Origin: Uloborus plumipes
Lineage: Eukaryota > Arthropoda > Arachnida > Araneae > Uloboridae
Assembly (NCBI GenBank): GCA_038373865.1
Contig: JAXGGA010000065.1
Coordinates: forward strand, 124,001-188,000
Direction: 5' to 3'
DNA length: 64,000 nt
Shown in pieces: positions 23,578-57,650 of this stretch (position 1 is its first letter; each line of letters begins with the position of its first letter). The notes under the pieces were generated by a model. That model saw only the letters and a list, made by a program, of their open reading frames with translations, did no database searches and had not been told where the DNA came from. The translations under genes were made by a program, and so were the position numbers.

Positions 23578-25190
23578 ATAGTACCAGGGGACCGAGCCCG
23601 CTCGGTAAAGAAAAAAGAGGTTTGTAAACTTGTGTTTTTTGCTAAAATGCGAAGTACTTGTTTAGATTGCGAAGTACTTGTTGCAATTACGCATTTAAAA
23701 CAGCCGTAATTTGTTTTAAAAACACAACCTTATTTAATCCATGCTCACCATAAAATCACACGCAATTTCGTTTCATTTGGCGCCGAAGACGCGGAAGGTG
23801 TTGAGAGAATGGATGCATAGTCCCTGTTCTCCAGTACGCATTTTGTTCCAGTTGGTTTTGACTTTCATTTTACTTCACACTTCAAGGTTCCCCCCGTACA
23901 TACCACAACCCATGGTTTAACCGGGATGGGGCCCTGAAGAGCGCTTTGTTCATTTTTGAACCAGGCCCTAGGGCCGAGCAAACCCTTGGCCCAGCATCCC
24001 CCAGAGGTATTGTTTCACTTGTAGGATTTTATGACCACGAACATTTTTAACGTCCCTCAGCCATCATTAATGAAGACGGTGGATCTTTTATCGGCTGGGC
24101 TTCCTCTATATGATCGGCCCGGGACCCTCCGGTTACGAGTCCGACGACTAACCGATCGGACTACCGCAGCCCACACCCAATTCTAACTTTATTTTGATTG
24201 ATCTTCTTTAAATTTCAAAAACAATAATAATTCTAACGTGTTGCCAAAACTCATTTGAAAAATACCATAAAAATTTGAATTTACGCTGATGTGATTAAAT
24301 ATGAAATCCATTGTTATAATAAAACGTGGTTGCTGTGAACAGTAACAATAAGAGTAATCATAAAGAAAATAGCGAAAGAAAGCTCGTCAAACTTTTAATG
24401 AAGGCACAAAAAACCGCGTTTTTACATAAAAAGCGCAGATGTAGATGAACTCAAAAACCAAAACTTTATCTAAAGACAAAATTTTATCAAAATCGTTAGA
24501 GCCGTTTTCGAGATCCGAAATATATATATACCGAAATTGCTCGTCTAAATATATTAGATAGATGTAATTTTGTTTCGAAACTTAATATTTTAAGAAAATT
24601 GAATTTCATATTTATTGATTTTTTACCTGAAATAACTTACTAAACACTCTTGAGGAGGAAAAAAAGTATTTTAAAACGAACTATCACACTTTTATACTCA
24701 ATTTTGAAATCGTACTTGAAAAGTAAAAAGTAATCTGATTTTTATATAATGTAAGTTACCATAAAATTCAACAGATGTCAGTGGACAATCATCACTGCTT
24801 TTATTCCATGGCTTTTGAATAAATGAAACAGCCTGTATAAGACACTTATCTAGTGAAGCCCTGCTTTAACGTTTCAACAACAATAACAATTTAACGTTGC
24901 CAAATACCATAAAATTTAAACTCGCGCTGATGTAATTAAATATGAAATCCATTGTTATAATTACACGTGGTTGCTAAGAAACAGTAACAATGAAAGTAAT
25001 CATAAAGAAAATGGCGAAATAAAAGCTTCTCAAACTTTCAATGAAGGCACAAAAAAAAAAACGGATTTTTTGTGAAAACTCGCGTTTTTACAGAAAAAAC
25101 GCCAACGTAGATGAACTCAGAAACCAAAACTCTATCTAAATACAAACTTTTATCGAAATCGTTAGAGCCGTTTTCGAGATCCGAAAAATA
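23578..25190. repeat. tandem unit U2 (AGTACC..CCGAGC family)
   Basis: Aligns with U1 throughout, including its SINE E copy (23768-24175) and the two internal blocks (from about 24270 and 24900). Because the SINE sits at the same place in both units, the whole unit was copied after the SINE landed. Confidence 0.7.
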
Positions 25191-25289
25191 AATAAATAAA
25201 TATATATACAAGAATTGCTCGTTTAAAGATATTAGATAGATACAAGAATTGCTCGTTTAAAGGTATTAGATAAACAGTTGAAAAGGGTA

Positions 25290-25396
25290 ATGCAAGTAAG
25301 ACTTGACCGTTGAGCAGGCGTGGCGTAATGGTTGTTCAACGTTGTTCAGCGGCATCATTGGTCGACCATTTTTTTCCTTCTCTCAACGGTCAAGTA
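25290..25396. repeat. short inverted-repeat element
   Basis: CTTGACCGTTGAG and CTCAACGGTCAAG about 80 bp apart. Possibly a very small MITE; no target duplication is convincing. Confidence 0.4.
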
Positions 25397-25526
25397 TTGT
25401 TTGATTCTCCTTATAAATGTTATCACCAGTTGAAAATGCATTGCAAAGATTAGTCATTAGAGGACAGAGTACTCAAGTCGGGGATCAGGGGTCAAAACTA
25501 CCCCCTGAAGCCATAATAGATGCACG

Positions 25527-25866
25527 CAGAGGCGTATTTGGACGTGAGGCCACCCTGGGCTGTTGAAACTGGCCGCCCCCACCCCTTGAGGTGTTGAATT
25601 TCAGAGTTGTAAAGAAAAAAAAAAAAAACTTCGGCTTAATACTTTTGTATGAAAAATTTCACTAGCATTCCAGTGTTATTGAATAAAGAACAGTATTTAA
25701 TTCAATTAATTGATGTAATAATTGCGGCCGATCCACCCTGCTGTCTAAAAAAAAAAAAAAAAAAATCTTCACTTTGACTTTGCATGGAAAACAGTGCCGC
25801 CCCCCTCCCCCCAATCGTGCCGCCTTGGGCTACAGCCCATTAAGCTCATACGTAAATACGGCACTG
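25527..25866. mobile_element. hAT MITE
   Basis: Ends CAGAGGCGTATTT and AAATACGGCACTG. Flanks GATGCACG (25519-25526) and GATGTACG (25867-25874), one mismatch in 8. 340 bp containing C-rich runs and A tracts. Confidence 0.82.
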
Positions 25867-25874
25867 GATGTACG

Positions 25875-27008
25875 CATGTGGCTTGTGCATGTAAAATTGC
25901 ATCTTTTGGTCTTAATTTTTGTAACATTTCTGGGAGAGAGCCCCAGACGCCCATTATCAGCCATTAAACATCGTCTAAAATTTTATTCTTAGGACTTTTT
26001 GGAGGCAAGCAGCTTATTCGCCCTTCTTTCCTAACTTGGAAAAGGTATACTTAAAATTCCTCAATTTTAAGTTTCAGGCGGGGAACTTGACCCCCTACCA
26101 CCCTCATCTAACTTTTCTAGAGATAGGTTCAACAATTTCCAGAAGGGGATCTACCCCCCCCCCCCGGTCACTAGTCTAATGTCTTCAAAGACAACTTTAA
26201 AATTTGCTTTTAGAAAGGAGCGCTTTCAAGTTTCTCACCTCTTTCATTATCATCATAGATCAGTTTTGACTCAATACCGAAACATTTCTGAGAAAGGCCT
26301 CAAACCCTTTTCATTCCCCCGACATTAACTAAACTTAAACTTTTGTTTAAAAATCCAGGAAGGAAAATCCTTTTTTCCCTTCTATCATTACCTAAGTACA
26401 TGAACTAAAGTTGCATTTAAAGAGACTGTCTAGTCTTACTTTCTATTTAAGCTATTTTAGGAGACATTTTCTTAATGTCATCTAAGATAGACTTAAGTTG
26501 TCTATTTAAAGCTTCAGTTTCAGAGAAAGTGTCCCAGCAGTGACAGATTTACCGTATCGCTACTGCGAAAGTTTTCAGAGGGGACCAATTTACCTGTCTC
26601 TCAATATATTATTTCTATTAAAGTGATGGGCTAAGGAGCCCTACAAAATACAATGCAATGGGCCACCAATCTTGTAAACACAACACTGTCCTAGATCTTC
26701 TAATGTCAGCAGAGTTAACCTAAAGTTAACTTCAGTCTTGAATAGAGCAGAATATTCCCAAATTTCCCATGCCTTTACCCAAAATAGCAATTGGTCATTT
26801 CAATTATGAAAATTTCACCCAAGCAGAGCTCCTCCTCCTCCTACATTATGAATGAAAAAGTAAAAGGGCGTTTTAAAACTTCCATTTCGAAAATTTTCAG
26901 CAGTATTTCACACGAAGCCTCTACCTCTGTCCCTTCTTCGACATAACCATAGAGACACTTTGAAATTGCTTTTTTAAGACTTGTAACTGTTAGGGTTATC
27001 AACTACTA
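25875..27008. other. no supported feature
   Basis: Less AT-rich than average, with C runs near 26154-26165. No ORF with recognisable motifs and no terminal repeats found. Confidence 0.5.
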
Positions 27009-27016
27009 GTATCCTT

Positions 27017-28397
27017 TAAGGGCGGATACAAGGGAGGGGCGATCGCCCCTCCTTTGAGGGAGTCTTTTGCAGGCACGTGCGGTGACCCAAGAGAGTGCCC
27101 AAGCAACTTCGATGTCCAATTTTTTTTTCATAGTAGTACTCATATTTCGTAATATTTGTTAGTAGTATAAGTTTTTTGAGTTATGTGTGTTAATTCTAAT
27201 AACAGTCAGTTTGAAAAGAATACGCTTTATATAGCAAACATAAATGACACACACAATACTGATCGATTAAAAATGCAAATTAAAGTTATTAAGAAAATAT
27301 ATAAACAATCAACTCAGTCTCAATGCGAACACTTTCGAAAGTAGCTAGAGAGATTGAAGCACGAATATGAGCAACAGATACATAGTGGTCCCTTATTGCT
27401 TTAGTTTAAATTGCCTAACTTATCATATCCTTTAGCTGTCCAAGAAGAGTTCCTGTCAGTACTAAAGAGCAAACAATTCCAACACTACAGTAGGTTGTGT
27501 GACACACTGCCAGTAAGCCACTCACACTTTTCATAATTCGAAGTCTGAAAATGACGAGTTACAGTCTTTTGCTACTGAATTAAATTTGGCAGTGTAGGTA
27601 CCGGTCTTCCTTCAGAAATCAATCTTTTCTTTTCTTCAAATAATCTTCTAGAAAAGGGTACTTAAATCAAATCGGCGACGATATCCGATATCTTGAAATC
27701 CAGCGACGAAAACAAAAAATACTTCGTTTAAAACATTTTACTTTCACCCGAAAAATAGCAACTTTTAGAAATCCCACCAAGCATGGAACTGCCTGCTTGG
27801 TTTCGAAGGAGCTTCAGGCACTGCAGGAGCTTCTTCGAAGGTCTCCTATCATTGGATAGGAGCCACAGCAACATGTGTTGACATGGCAACACCCCTTCAA
27901 ACCTCCTTGTGCTAGGGTTCGACTCGCAGCAAGGATGATCTTCTCTTTCTCCAGGGGAATCGTCGTTTAAGCAATTGTGAGAACGTCGTCAAGCGACTTT
28001 TTAATGAATTTGAAACTTCGTTTCAGGAGAAAAGAAAGACAAGAGAAAGTATACATTCATATTTCCTGTCTTTACTTCTGAGCATAATAATGAGATTTTT
28101 TTTTTTTTTTTGGTGCCCATGCACTGCTTGGTTTGCTTGGGCAGACCGGACGTCACTGGTCTCTTCTGGTAGTTTTTCAAGTTTGAAGTTCAAATGAGGC
28201 AATTTTAGATGGTCTTCGATGATACAATGAGAAGTGGTTGGGATTCGGGACTCTGAGCTGGATTTTTTTCGAAATTGAAGATCGAAACAATTGTAATAAA
28301 CATGTGTTAACCGGGATATGTGGTAAAAAAAAGGTGAGCAAGTAGAAAAAAAAAAAACAATCGCCCCTCCCTTAAAACATTTCTGGATCCGCCCTTG
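27017..28397. mobile_element. hAT-type element, CAAGGGCGGAT family
   Basis: Ends TAAGGGCGGATACAAGGGAG and the inverse of CAAGGGCGGATCCAG. Flanks GTATCCTT (27009-27016) and GTATCCTC (28398-28405). 1381 bp. A 295-bp relative with the same right end lies at 31668-31962. The 132-codon minus-strand ORF near the right end is a by-product of the terminal sequence. Confidence 0.78.
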
Positions 28398-28787
28398 GTA
28401 TCCTCCTTTCCTTTGAAGCAATGAATTGAAGATAAATATTTTCTAAGAGTTAAAAACTTATCTTACGTTTTATAAATTCTCCTTTTCTGCCTTTAAAAAA
28501 CAATTTTTAAAAAGAAGATGAATATTGGGTGGCAGTTTCAATGTCATTGCACCTTCTCGAAAAAAATTGAAAAGATCTGGCACTGGAGCATCTTTTTTTC
28601 TCCATTAACTTTAAATTGCAAAAAAGAAAAAGAACCATGAAAACTTGACCATATTGACCCAGTCTGAAACTAAAACATGTTCTCCAGTGTCACCAAAGAA
28701 AAGCTTAAATTAACATAAATTTCAAAAAATATCCCTGACGAAACCCCAACCTTTCTTTCCCACTATCTTTAACCAAAGAAAGCTTAA

Positions 28788-29202
28788 CCCTTTCAGCGGT
28801 CAATTATTTTACCAGAAATGCTTCTAAAAAAGGCATATTTTTTATTGCATATAGTTAAGTATCATACTTAACAGAATAAGAATATTAGGAATTTTTTATT
28901 TTCGTTTTAATGCTTCTCCGTTTTTACGATAGACAGCATATGAGTTCTATACAGCAATGTCGAAAATATGGAAAAAAAATCTTTCTGTAACCTATTTTGG
29001 ATGAAAAACATTTCATTTAGATGGACAAGCCATACAATCTGTTGAAAAATAATACTACTAAATAGTCTCTTTCAATAACGAAAAATTCGGGCAAACCAGA
29101 AAAGGAATTCAGAAAATATCGATGCCCGTACGCCGTACCGGCAAACCAGGTGAGGCCAATTTCAGGTAGCACGTACGCTGTACGGGCAAACCGCTTGAAG
29201 GG
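28788..29202. mobile_element. piggyBac-type MITE with TTAA on both sides
   Basis: TTAA at 28784-28787 and 29203-29206; ends CCCTTTCAGCGGT and the imperfect inverse of CCCTTCAAGCGGT. The right half has a repeated GTACG(C)CGTAC(C)GG-like motif beside GGCAAACC, perhaps a transposase-binding repeat. 415 bp, no ORF. Confidence 0.82.
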
Positions 29203-29206
29203 TTAA

Positions 29207-30521
29207 AACAGCTAGTTTTGACATCGTTTAAATACAATTACTGGAGGGTCCTGATCCTCTTTTTCTGAAACCACTTAAGATTGTCTAAAACTGAATTTGT
29301 AAGTCTAATTTTGAGAAATTTTTGGGGAATATTCATAAATCTCCCACATTTGTCCTTTCTCTGACATAACCTAAACTTGCATTTTCAGGATTTGTAACTG
29401 TTAGTACCTATATATTTTTCAAAGTTCTAATCTAGACACCCTAGTCTGGTGGCTGTTTGTTAATATTTGAAAATGGCAGTATTAGAATGGTCCTGTTAAA
29501 TTAATTCCATTTTATTTTACACTGTGTGAGATTATGGCCCATTGTTTCACTGTAGCGGTGCTTGGCGTTTTGAATTTTCTTGGCGTATTTTGTAGTTTGT
29601 CTCTGCTTGATTATTTTTTTCCCCCAAATTGTGAGAAAGTGCACAACCAGTAGTACGTTTTGAAATTTATTTTATTTTTAAAAGATAGGGTGTACGGTGA
29701 ACCCTGTTGCAGATCCCCGCCAGTGTTTATGGACAAATAAGTGAAGTTAATATAAATTGTAATGTATTTTACAGTAGTCACTTGCTTCCCCCAACCTACA
29801 CTTGTTTTCAGAACAGGAGGTTAATATTTCTGAGATCTACTTAAAAAGTAATTTGTAAAAGGTTCCTTCTTAATTTTTTTTTATGTCAGAGGATTAAAGT
29901 GTTATTTTTTAGAAAAAAAAGAACAAAAAAAGATAGAATTTATAAACTGAAACAAAATATAACAAAATGCTAACAGAATTAAAATCGAATCAAAATTGTA
30001 AACTAATTCCACAATAAAAATAAAATAAGCTAATTTGAACTGGCTTGGATTAAAATAACTTTTGGCTTTTAAAACGATCAAAATATTTACAAGATACAAA
30101 ATAATTGAAACCTCAAGCACAAATGCAGTTTTCAAAAAACTATTCTCTTTGAAATCAATCGAAAACAGTTGATGATTTTATGACATTGCTGCCAAAAAAA
30201 AAAAAAAAAAAAAGGTATCTATAAACTTTTTTCTGATTGGAAAACTTTTTAGTGGGCTATTAAAAATAGAATATTAAGCACAAAAAAAAAACTTCATACA
30301 AATCGCCAATGTTTTCTAAAATTGAAACATACTAAAAAGTCAGAAATTTTTATCTGGAAATTTTATGCTGTTTCTGTATTTACTGGATGTAAACAGATAT
30401 AAATGCAAAAAATTACTCAAATCTAATCTCCCGTCAATAGTTTGGCGTGTAAACGGTTCATAAATTTTTCGTTCAATACATCAAATGCTCTGTTATGTCT
30501 GTACAACAATTTTTCATTGTA
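29207..30521. other. intergenic, possible far 3' UTR of HSPA9
   Basis: AT-rich with a poly-A tract near 30195. No ORF with recognisable motifs. Confidence 0.5.
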
Positions 30522-30527
30522 TTTATT
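30522..30527 (-). terminator. candidate poly(A) signal for HSPA9
   Basis: AATAAA on the minus strand (plus-strand TTTATT), about 470 nt downstream of the stop codon. It is the nearest canonical hexamer I found below the stop; an AGTAAA variant lies closer, near 30676. Transcript data would be needed to choose. Confidence 0.3.
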
Positions 30528-30994
30528 TCCACATGTTGATCTGTTATTATTCTGTATTCTAAGGGCAGATGTTTTAAATGTAAATGAATTCAATGCGAAA
30601 ATGAAAGTTGAATCCACCGAATTTGTTCAGGTAAATTAACTTTTATATGCCAGTATATATTTTTGTCTTAACATTTACTCACATGTAGTTCATCTTCCTA
30701 CAAATAGGAAAAATCAAGATTTATCAAGACATTGAAACAGTTTGGTATCTAACAAAAACAATGAAAATGACTAACAAACACAAAGAAAATTCAAATAAAA
30801 TCTTATGAAAAACAAACTGTTTAGATATTTTTATCTACATAATGATGAGCTATGATACAATGCATGTGATCCTTGCTGTAAATCAACATCCATATTAGGA
30901 AATCGGTTGGTCGTTGTTGTACAATGCAAAACACAAGCAAATATGATTTACATATAGCCAGCTATAGTCTTAAGAAAAATCTCCATCTTAAAAT

Positions 30995-52160
<21,166 letters not shown>

Positions 52161-53076
52161 CTAAAAGAGCATGATTTATTTAAAGTATGGTATAGATAGA
52201 AAGTGAGTCATGCATATGGACAAGCAAAATGACACGGCAAAAACTTAACATTTATGCAAACATTTGTTAGTGTTTCCAATTATTTTTATGTAAAATAAAA
52301 AGAATGTTTTAAAATTTTCTGCAATTACATTTCTTGTAATTAATCAGAATCAAATAGTTTCATTCAAAGCTTTAACTAGAAAGGGAGTTTCCGGGTCCAG
52401 AACCACCTCCTCCAAAATCCTACAAAACGGCACATCAGGGAAGTAACAGACCCCCTAGTATATTTGCGCTGACATACTTCCAATACAGGGATTTCAAACT
52501 ATATTACAGGTTGAAATTTTGGTTCATGAGTAAATTTTGCTTCAAGCAGAATAATGATGGCTCATTTTTTAAAATGAGGATTTTTGAAAAAAATGCAAGT
52601 GAAAAAAAATTCAGAATCTAGATTTTATTGCATTATTTCTGCTAAAGTTCCATTTTTGCTTACACAACTTTTGTTAAGCAGTAATTAAGTCGAAATGTTT
52701 TGGGCCCTGGTTAGTCTAAAGCTAAAAACTAAATACAAGACAAAAATATTATATATGCATTAGACCCCGATTTTACGTAGGTTTAAGATTAGACACCTTT
52801 ATTTTGTTTTAGGTGGATGAGTTTGATTTTACGGACATGCAGCATTGCCAACATGAAATTTTCTTTTTCTTTAAAATCCCAACTCCTAAGATTGCAGATA
52901 ACAAGCAATCAACTGCATTTTGGAGTGCCAATAAGACTGCTTGAGCCACAGGAAAAATTTTCTGCAAATGGTTCCAGCATTTCCCCCAAAAAATACAGCT
53001 ATTGAAGTCTTCAAATTCAGAGCTCACTGGAAGTTTTTTTTTTTTTGTCGTGTGCCAGCCAGGCTGGCAATTTGGG

Positions 53077-54342
53077 ATGCGCTGCTTCACTTTTCCAAGT
53101 GTACCGTTATTTGGTGTGAAGTCCGACTTCCACAGTACACGCATGCAGGGCTGCCAACCTTATTAGGGAGCTATGTGTAGTCAGAAGGAAAAACAATTGT
53201 AGTTTCCAGTGCTTAAGTGTAGTCTAGCGCGGTTCAACACCCCCCCCCTCCCCAACCATTATAGGCCGATATGCTTAAATCTGCTCCTTACATAAAACAA
53301 TTTCAAAACAAATCCCAATTTCAAACAAATTCTTTACATAAAACAATTGCAGGAAAATGATATTTCATTTTTTAAATTATTAATAGATAATGTTGATTTA
53401 TACTGTTCTGCAGTTCTGAGTTTTTTTAAAAACAAGTCAAACTGAAGATTTGTCAAATGACAGCAAATTCACAGAAAAACTTGGCAAACAAATGTTCAAA
53501 GGAATATTTAATCCAAATTCGGACTTTCGTTTTTTTTATTTAATTTAGTAATACAACAGGATCAAATAAAGAAAAAGAAAAAGTGAAATATTTTATCTAT
53601 GAAGATTGTTTTAATAACAATGTAAGGTTGCCCGTTTTGCTTAAGCTGCTAGTTCATCAGGAAACTCCTTTAAATAACATGATTCGTTCTTACGAACCAT
53701 ACTTATTTTTTTCAATTCATTAAGCATTCCGAGTATCAGTCCAAAGTTCATTCAAAGTATTCAGAGAACAGCATCCAAGTTCACTATCCAATCAGAATGA
53801 AGAAGACGTTGCGCGCCGCGCAGTTCTTCCTATCGTGAGCGAAACAGCTCCGATGACGTCATCGCTCCGATTACGTCATCGATGCGCTCAGAAGTGGAGA
53901 AATGACTTGTGTAGCGGCGCTTGTTCGATATTCGTTTTAAACGGAAGATGCCATGCGAAATTATACTGGAATCAACTCAAAAAAGCATCATCTGGACATT
54001 CAACATACAACGAACAAAAAAAAAAAAAAAATAATAATAATAATAATAATAACTAGTTTTAATGATTATTTAACGAATGCGTAGAATTTGCTTCTCCTTG
54101 CGTAGTGCGTAGTAAGCTGGATGAATGCGTAGTTACTACGCTAAATGCGTAGTAGTTGGCAGCCCTGCGCATGCCATAGGTACCCATTTACAGAGTAGGC
54201 AACCTTTCACACAACAACACATCCATACAAAGAAAGGACAAGGACAGGAGAGAGAGAGCACATCCATGCTCAAGCCGGGACTCGAACCCGGGGCCACACC
54301 ATCCATGGCAGACTACTCTGACCACTAGACAAGGTGGCCGGC
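53077..54342 (-). mobile_element. tRNA-derived SINE F, split by a hAT-like element
   Basis: Halves 53077-53145 and 54168-54342. Minus strand starts GCCGGCCACCTTGTCTAGTG, with A-box-like TAGTGGTCAGAG and B box GGGTTCGAGTCCC (54277-54289). The acceptor end does not pair, so it is not a tRNA gene. The same family is at 2286-2760. Confidence 0.7.
53146..54167. mobile_element. CAGGGCTGCCAAC TIR element within SINE F
   Basis: Ends CAGGGCTGCCAAC and GTTGGCAGCCCTG; CGCATG at 53140-53145 and 54168-54173. 1022 bp. The termini look like hAT, but only six duplicated bases are visible. Subterminal TGCGTAGT repeats sit near the right end and TGTGTAGT/AGTGTAGT near the left. Confidence 0.72.
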
Positions 54343-54860
54343 AGAAAAGCTTTTAGAAATGACAAAAGATGATGACCATTGAGAATACTGACGCTAATGA
54401 CACACAAGCAAAACTTTTCACACCAAAAGTTTTGAACTGTGGTTTACCAACGGCGAATGATCTTCCTCATTTCTTAGTGAAAGGAAGATCTTGTTATTGA
54501 AGTGATGCGAGTGATTATGGATGCGTTAATTGGCATCAAAGATAATTTTAGAACTACATTTGAAGGGAAGGGGGAGTAGAAACCCAGTTATTAGGTAAAT
54601 AATCAACATTAAATCAAAAACCTCTACTGTGAAAGGAAAAAAAAGAAAAATTGTAAAAATTTGAATGATCACAAAAACTCGACTCCTGAGAAAAATAATT
54701 TTACATGCTGGAAATTTTCACATCAGTTACAATAAGTACACCAACTGGTGTTTAGACTACTCGTTTACATCAACTATCTTCTGAATATATTATATACTCT
54801 GAATATATAAATTATATACTCAGAAATTCTAATCAATAAAATATAAAAAACTAATATTTA

Positions 54861-54986
54861 TTATGTACCTAGAAATAATGGATTACCAATACAAAAAGGA
54901 AATCCTAAAATATTTTAGATATTTTATATAGGAGCATTTCAAGGCATTTGGGCACACATAATAACCAATGTTCTGCATACTCCAGT
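54861..54986 (-). ncRNA. H/ACA snoRNA copy H1, intronic
   Basis: Sense to HSPA9. The 5' hairpin is closed by GGAGTAT/ATGCTCC (one G-U pair), with pocket halves GCAGA and CTTGAA. The hinge after the first hairpin reads ATATAA (fits ANANNA). The 3' hairpin has an upper stem GGATTtCC/GGtAATCC and lower stem TATCTA/TAGGTA. The tail is GT-ACA-TAA, with the ACA 14 nt from the pocket. H1 has every expected element and its own lower-stem pairing, different from the other copies. Confidence 0.72.
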
Positions 54987-55337
54987 AACCGGTATGGTTT
55001 TTAACAATTATTTATAAATATGACACTGTTGATTGACTTTGTATAGGATGACAGAGATAGAAATACAGTATGAAGACAAGTTACATTTGCACTAAAATAG
55101 TAATCTATATTTTTATAAAAAAATACAAGAGAAATTCTGTTAACGAATATGCTATTACCTTTTGTTTAAAAGCTGCAAGAATAGAAATATTGCTTTGAGG
55201 TAGACATAGACATTTAAAAATTTGAGAAATAATGAATGATTATTTTGCTGATATTACATTAGGCATATTAATGTCAATACAACTTGTACAAATCATAAAA
55301 CAATTAAAATCTAAACAGAATTTGAAACTAATACTTG

Positions 55338-55462
55338 TAACATATTTGACAATAATAGACTACCAATATTAACAGGAAATCTTAAATTATTTTACGTACT
55401 TTATCTAGGAGCATTTCAAGGCATTTGGATACATATTATAGCCAATGTTCTGCATACTCCAA
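55338..55462 (-). ncRNA. H/ACA snoRNA copy H2, probably decayed 3' end
   Basis: The first hairpin and pocket (GCAGA..CTTGAA) are intact and the hinge is AGATAA. At the position of the ACA box the sequence reads ATG, and the lower stem of the second hairpin no longer pairs well. This is probably a pseudogenised copy, unless a shifted ACA a few bases downstream is used. Confidence 0.55.
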
Positions 55463-56391
55463 CAACTGATACAGTATAAAACAATTTTTAATTCTTAAGT
55501 ATTTGTGACATTGTTGTATTTGGGTGGGGAAGGTACAAACACATAATCAGGTCAGTTACTATTCTGCTATAGTAATAAAGTTGTCTAGATGCTTGCAAAC
55601 CAAGTATAGCTCAAATTTGATCAACTAACATTCTGTTACTATTCATATAAAAGTGACAACAGAACAGAACTTTTGTTTTGATCAAGTCAGTTAAGCATTT
55701 TGAATAAAAAAGGAAGCTGTTTTGAACTTCAAATTTCCACAGTAGGTTCACCGATATCAACAGAATTTGTTCCATATCAAATTAATGAAATTCTAATAAG
55801 TGGAAACCAACATAAAACCATACTGCCCTCCCGGTGGGCAGTGAAAGGATAAGGTGTCAACTTAAATCAGTAAAGTTTTGCTTCTGATAAATTAACCTCC
55901 TTCACCACCAGCAAATTCACAAAGGGGTTGAGGGGGGTTGGAAAACATTTACTCCTAAAGAGGGGCGGCAATGGAAAAATAATTGAGAATCACTGATGTA
56001 GCTGATCACCCTTGTATTAATTATTTGGGTTATAACTGTACAAATACAGTACCAGGACAATTTTCTTTTGTAATACTTTTATAATAGTAATCTAGATTTT
56101 CGCAAAGAAATATAACAGAAATGAACAATTCATTGCTAATCATGTAAAAGCCACAAGTACAAAAATAATTTAGTTTTGAATGTTTTGAGGTAGTCATTGA
56201 ATTATTTAAGTAATGATGAAAAAGTGTTTTTCATAATTCATATTTTTATGATAGGTTTAACGACTTCAATAGCATTTGTGTTATTTAACTCATAATCATT
56301 AAATTTATAATTGTGAATTTTAATGGCTCCTTAAATTTGTGTCTTAAAAATCATAAAATAAAACTCGAATTGAATTGCAAACCAATATTCA

Positions 56392-56516
56392 TACTGTATC
56401 TGAAAATAATAGATTACCAATAAAAACGGAAATCCTGAATTATTGTACATATTTTGTTTAGAAGCATTTCAAGGCATTTAGACAGATATTCTAGCCAATG
56501 TTCTGCATGCTCCACT
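56392..56516 (-). ncRNA. H/ACA snoRNA copy H3, intronic
   Basis: 5' hairpin with GGAGCAT against ATGCTTC (one weakened pair), pocket GCAGA/CTTGAA and hinge AAACAA. The 3' hairpin is GGATTTCC..GGTAATC with tail AGAT-ACA-GTA. The apical loop differs from the other copies (CTAGAATATCTGT), as expected for an unconstrained loop. Confidence 0.66.
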
Positions 56517-56882
56517 AACAGACAGCTTCTAACAATTATTCCCTTAACATAACACTGCTGATTTACTTTGTATTTGAAAGGCAAAAAGACAAATACATTA
56601 AAATAACATTTTTTAATGCTACTATAATAAGTAGAATGTAAAAAGTAGGTGTCTAGCTTTTTGTAATGAAATACAGCAGACACTTTATTAAATAATATTG
56701 TGTTCCTATTCATGCAAGAGTGACAAGAACAAAATTGTCTTGATGTAATTTTAGAACATTTGAATGAAAGGGAAAAATTAATTTTCATCTCAAAACGAAG
56801 CTGTAGGTTTATAGATGACAATATAGTTTGTTCATACTGTAAATGACTCAATTTTTAATTAGCAGAATTAACAAGATATTTG

Positions 56883-57004
56883 CAATGTACTTGCTAATAG
56901 TAGATTACCATCACAAAATGGAATTTATTTATTTTACAAGTTTTTTTTAGGAGCAATTCAAGGCATTTGGATACACATTATAACCAATGTTCTGCATGCT
57001 CCAC
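56883..57004 (-). ncRNA. H/ACA snoRNA copy H4, intronic
   Basis: The closing stem of the first hairpin is slightly weakened (ATTGCTCC against GGAGCAT). The pocket 5' half GCAGA is kept and the 3' half reads CTTGAA. The hinge is A-rich (AAAAAA fits ANANNA). The lower stem of the second hairpin is ACTTGT/GCAAGT with a terminal U-G pair, and the tail is AGT-ACA-TTG. Confidence 0.66.
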
Positions 57005-57530
57005 TGACTGACATAGCTTCCACCATATTATTATTTTATAACGGACACAATATGGATGATTTTTGCAACAAAATATAGTAGAAATTTTATTTTTTACATT
57101 GCCATTCATGTTAAAGTCACACGTATAAAAATAATTTTGTTTTGAACGTTTTGAGGTAGTCGTTGGAACATTTGCATAATGATGAAAAAAATATTTCATA
57201 TTAATTTGACCTAAAAGTTTGTAAACACTAGCAAAAAGTTAAAAGTTTACCTCTAAAAAAACTACAAAAACTATTCCTCAAAACAAAAAATCACTGATTT
57301 CCAAGCCTGCTATTGATTTGTAAGTTTTCAGATTTGGTCAAAGTAGCATTTAGCTGGCTTTTAATCAAGGGAGTCTTGGTACGTTCCCTTGACTGCTTAC
57401 GAACTTTTGGACAACCTTGTATTTTTAAGATATGCATAGTGATGTCAATGACATTTGTTTAAATTATAATGAGTTCATTTTATTTGTTTAAATAAAATGA
57501 AGCTCAAATAGAATAAAAAACCGATATTTA

Positions 57531-57650
57531 TAATGTATCTGACAATAATAGAGTACCAATGCTATGGAAATCTTTTATAGTTCATATTTGTTTTGGAGCA
57601 TTTCAAGGCATTTGGATACATATTCTAGCCAATGTTCAGCAAGCTCCAGT
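57531..57650 (-). ncRNA. H/ACA snoRNA copy H5, mutated guide pocket
   Basis: The hinge AAACAA and tail AGAT-ACA-TTA are present. The 5' pocket half reads GCTGA instead of GCAGA, and the closing stem is GGAGCTT against ATGCTCC, so the stem is broken by one pair. Either this copy is decaying or its target specificity has shifted. Confidence 0.58.

Noticed and set aside
28023..28421. 132-codon minus-strand ORF
   Set aside because: It lies at the end of a hAT-type element and its GRIQKCFKGGA start is the translated terminal repeat; poly-T gives the FFF runs.
54277..54342. Possible tRNA gene (perfect B box GGGTTCGAGTCCC)
   Set aside because: The acceptor stem does not pair and the sequence belongs to a dispersed family, so it is a SINE head. 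The same applies at 2568-2633 and 21290-21366.
56414..56851. 145-codon minus-strand ORF
   Set aside because: It runs through H/ACA copy H3 and AT-rich spacer; the VEHAEHWL segment shared with another ORF is translated snoRNA repeat, not protein homology.
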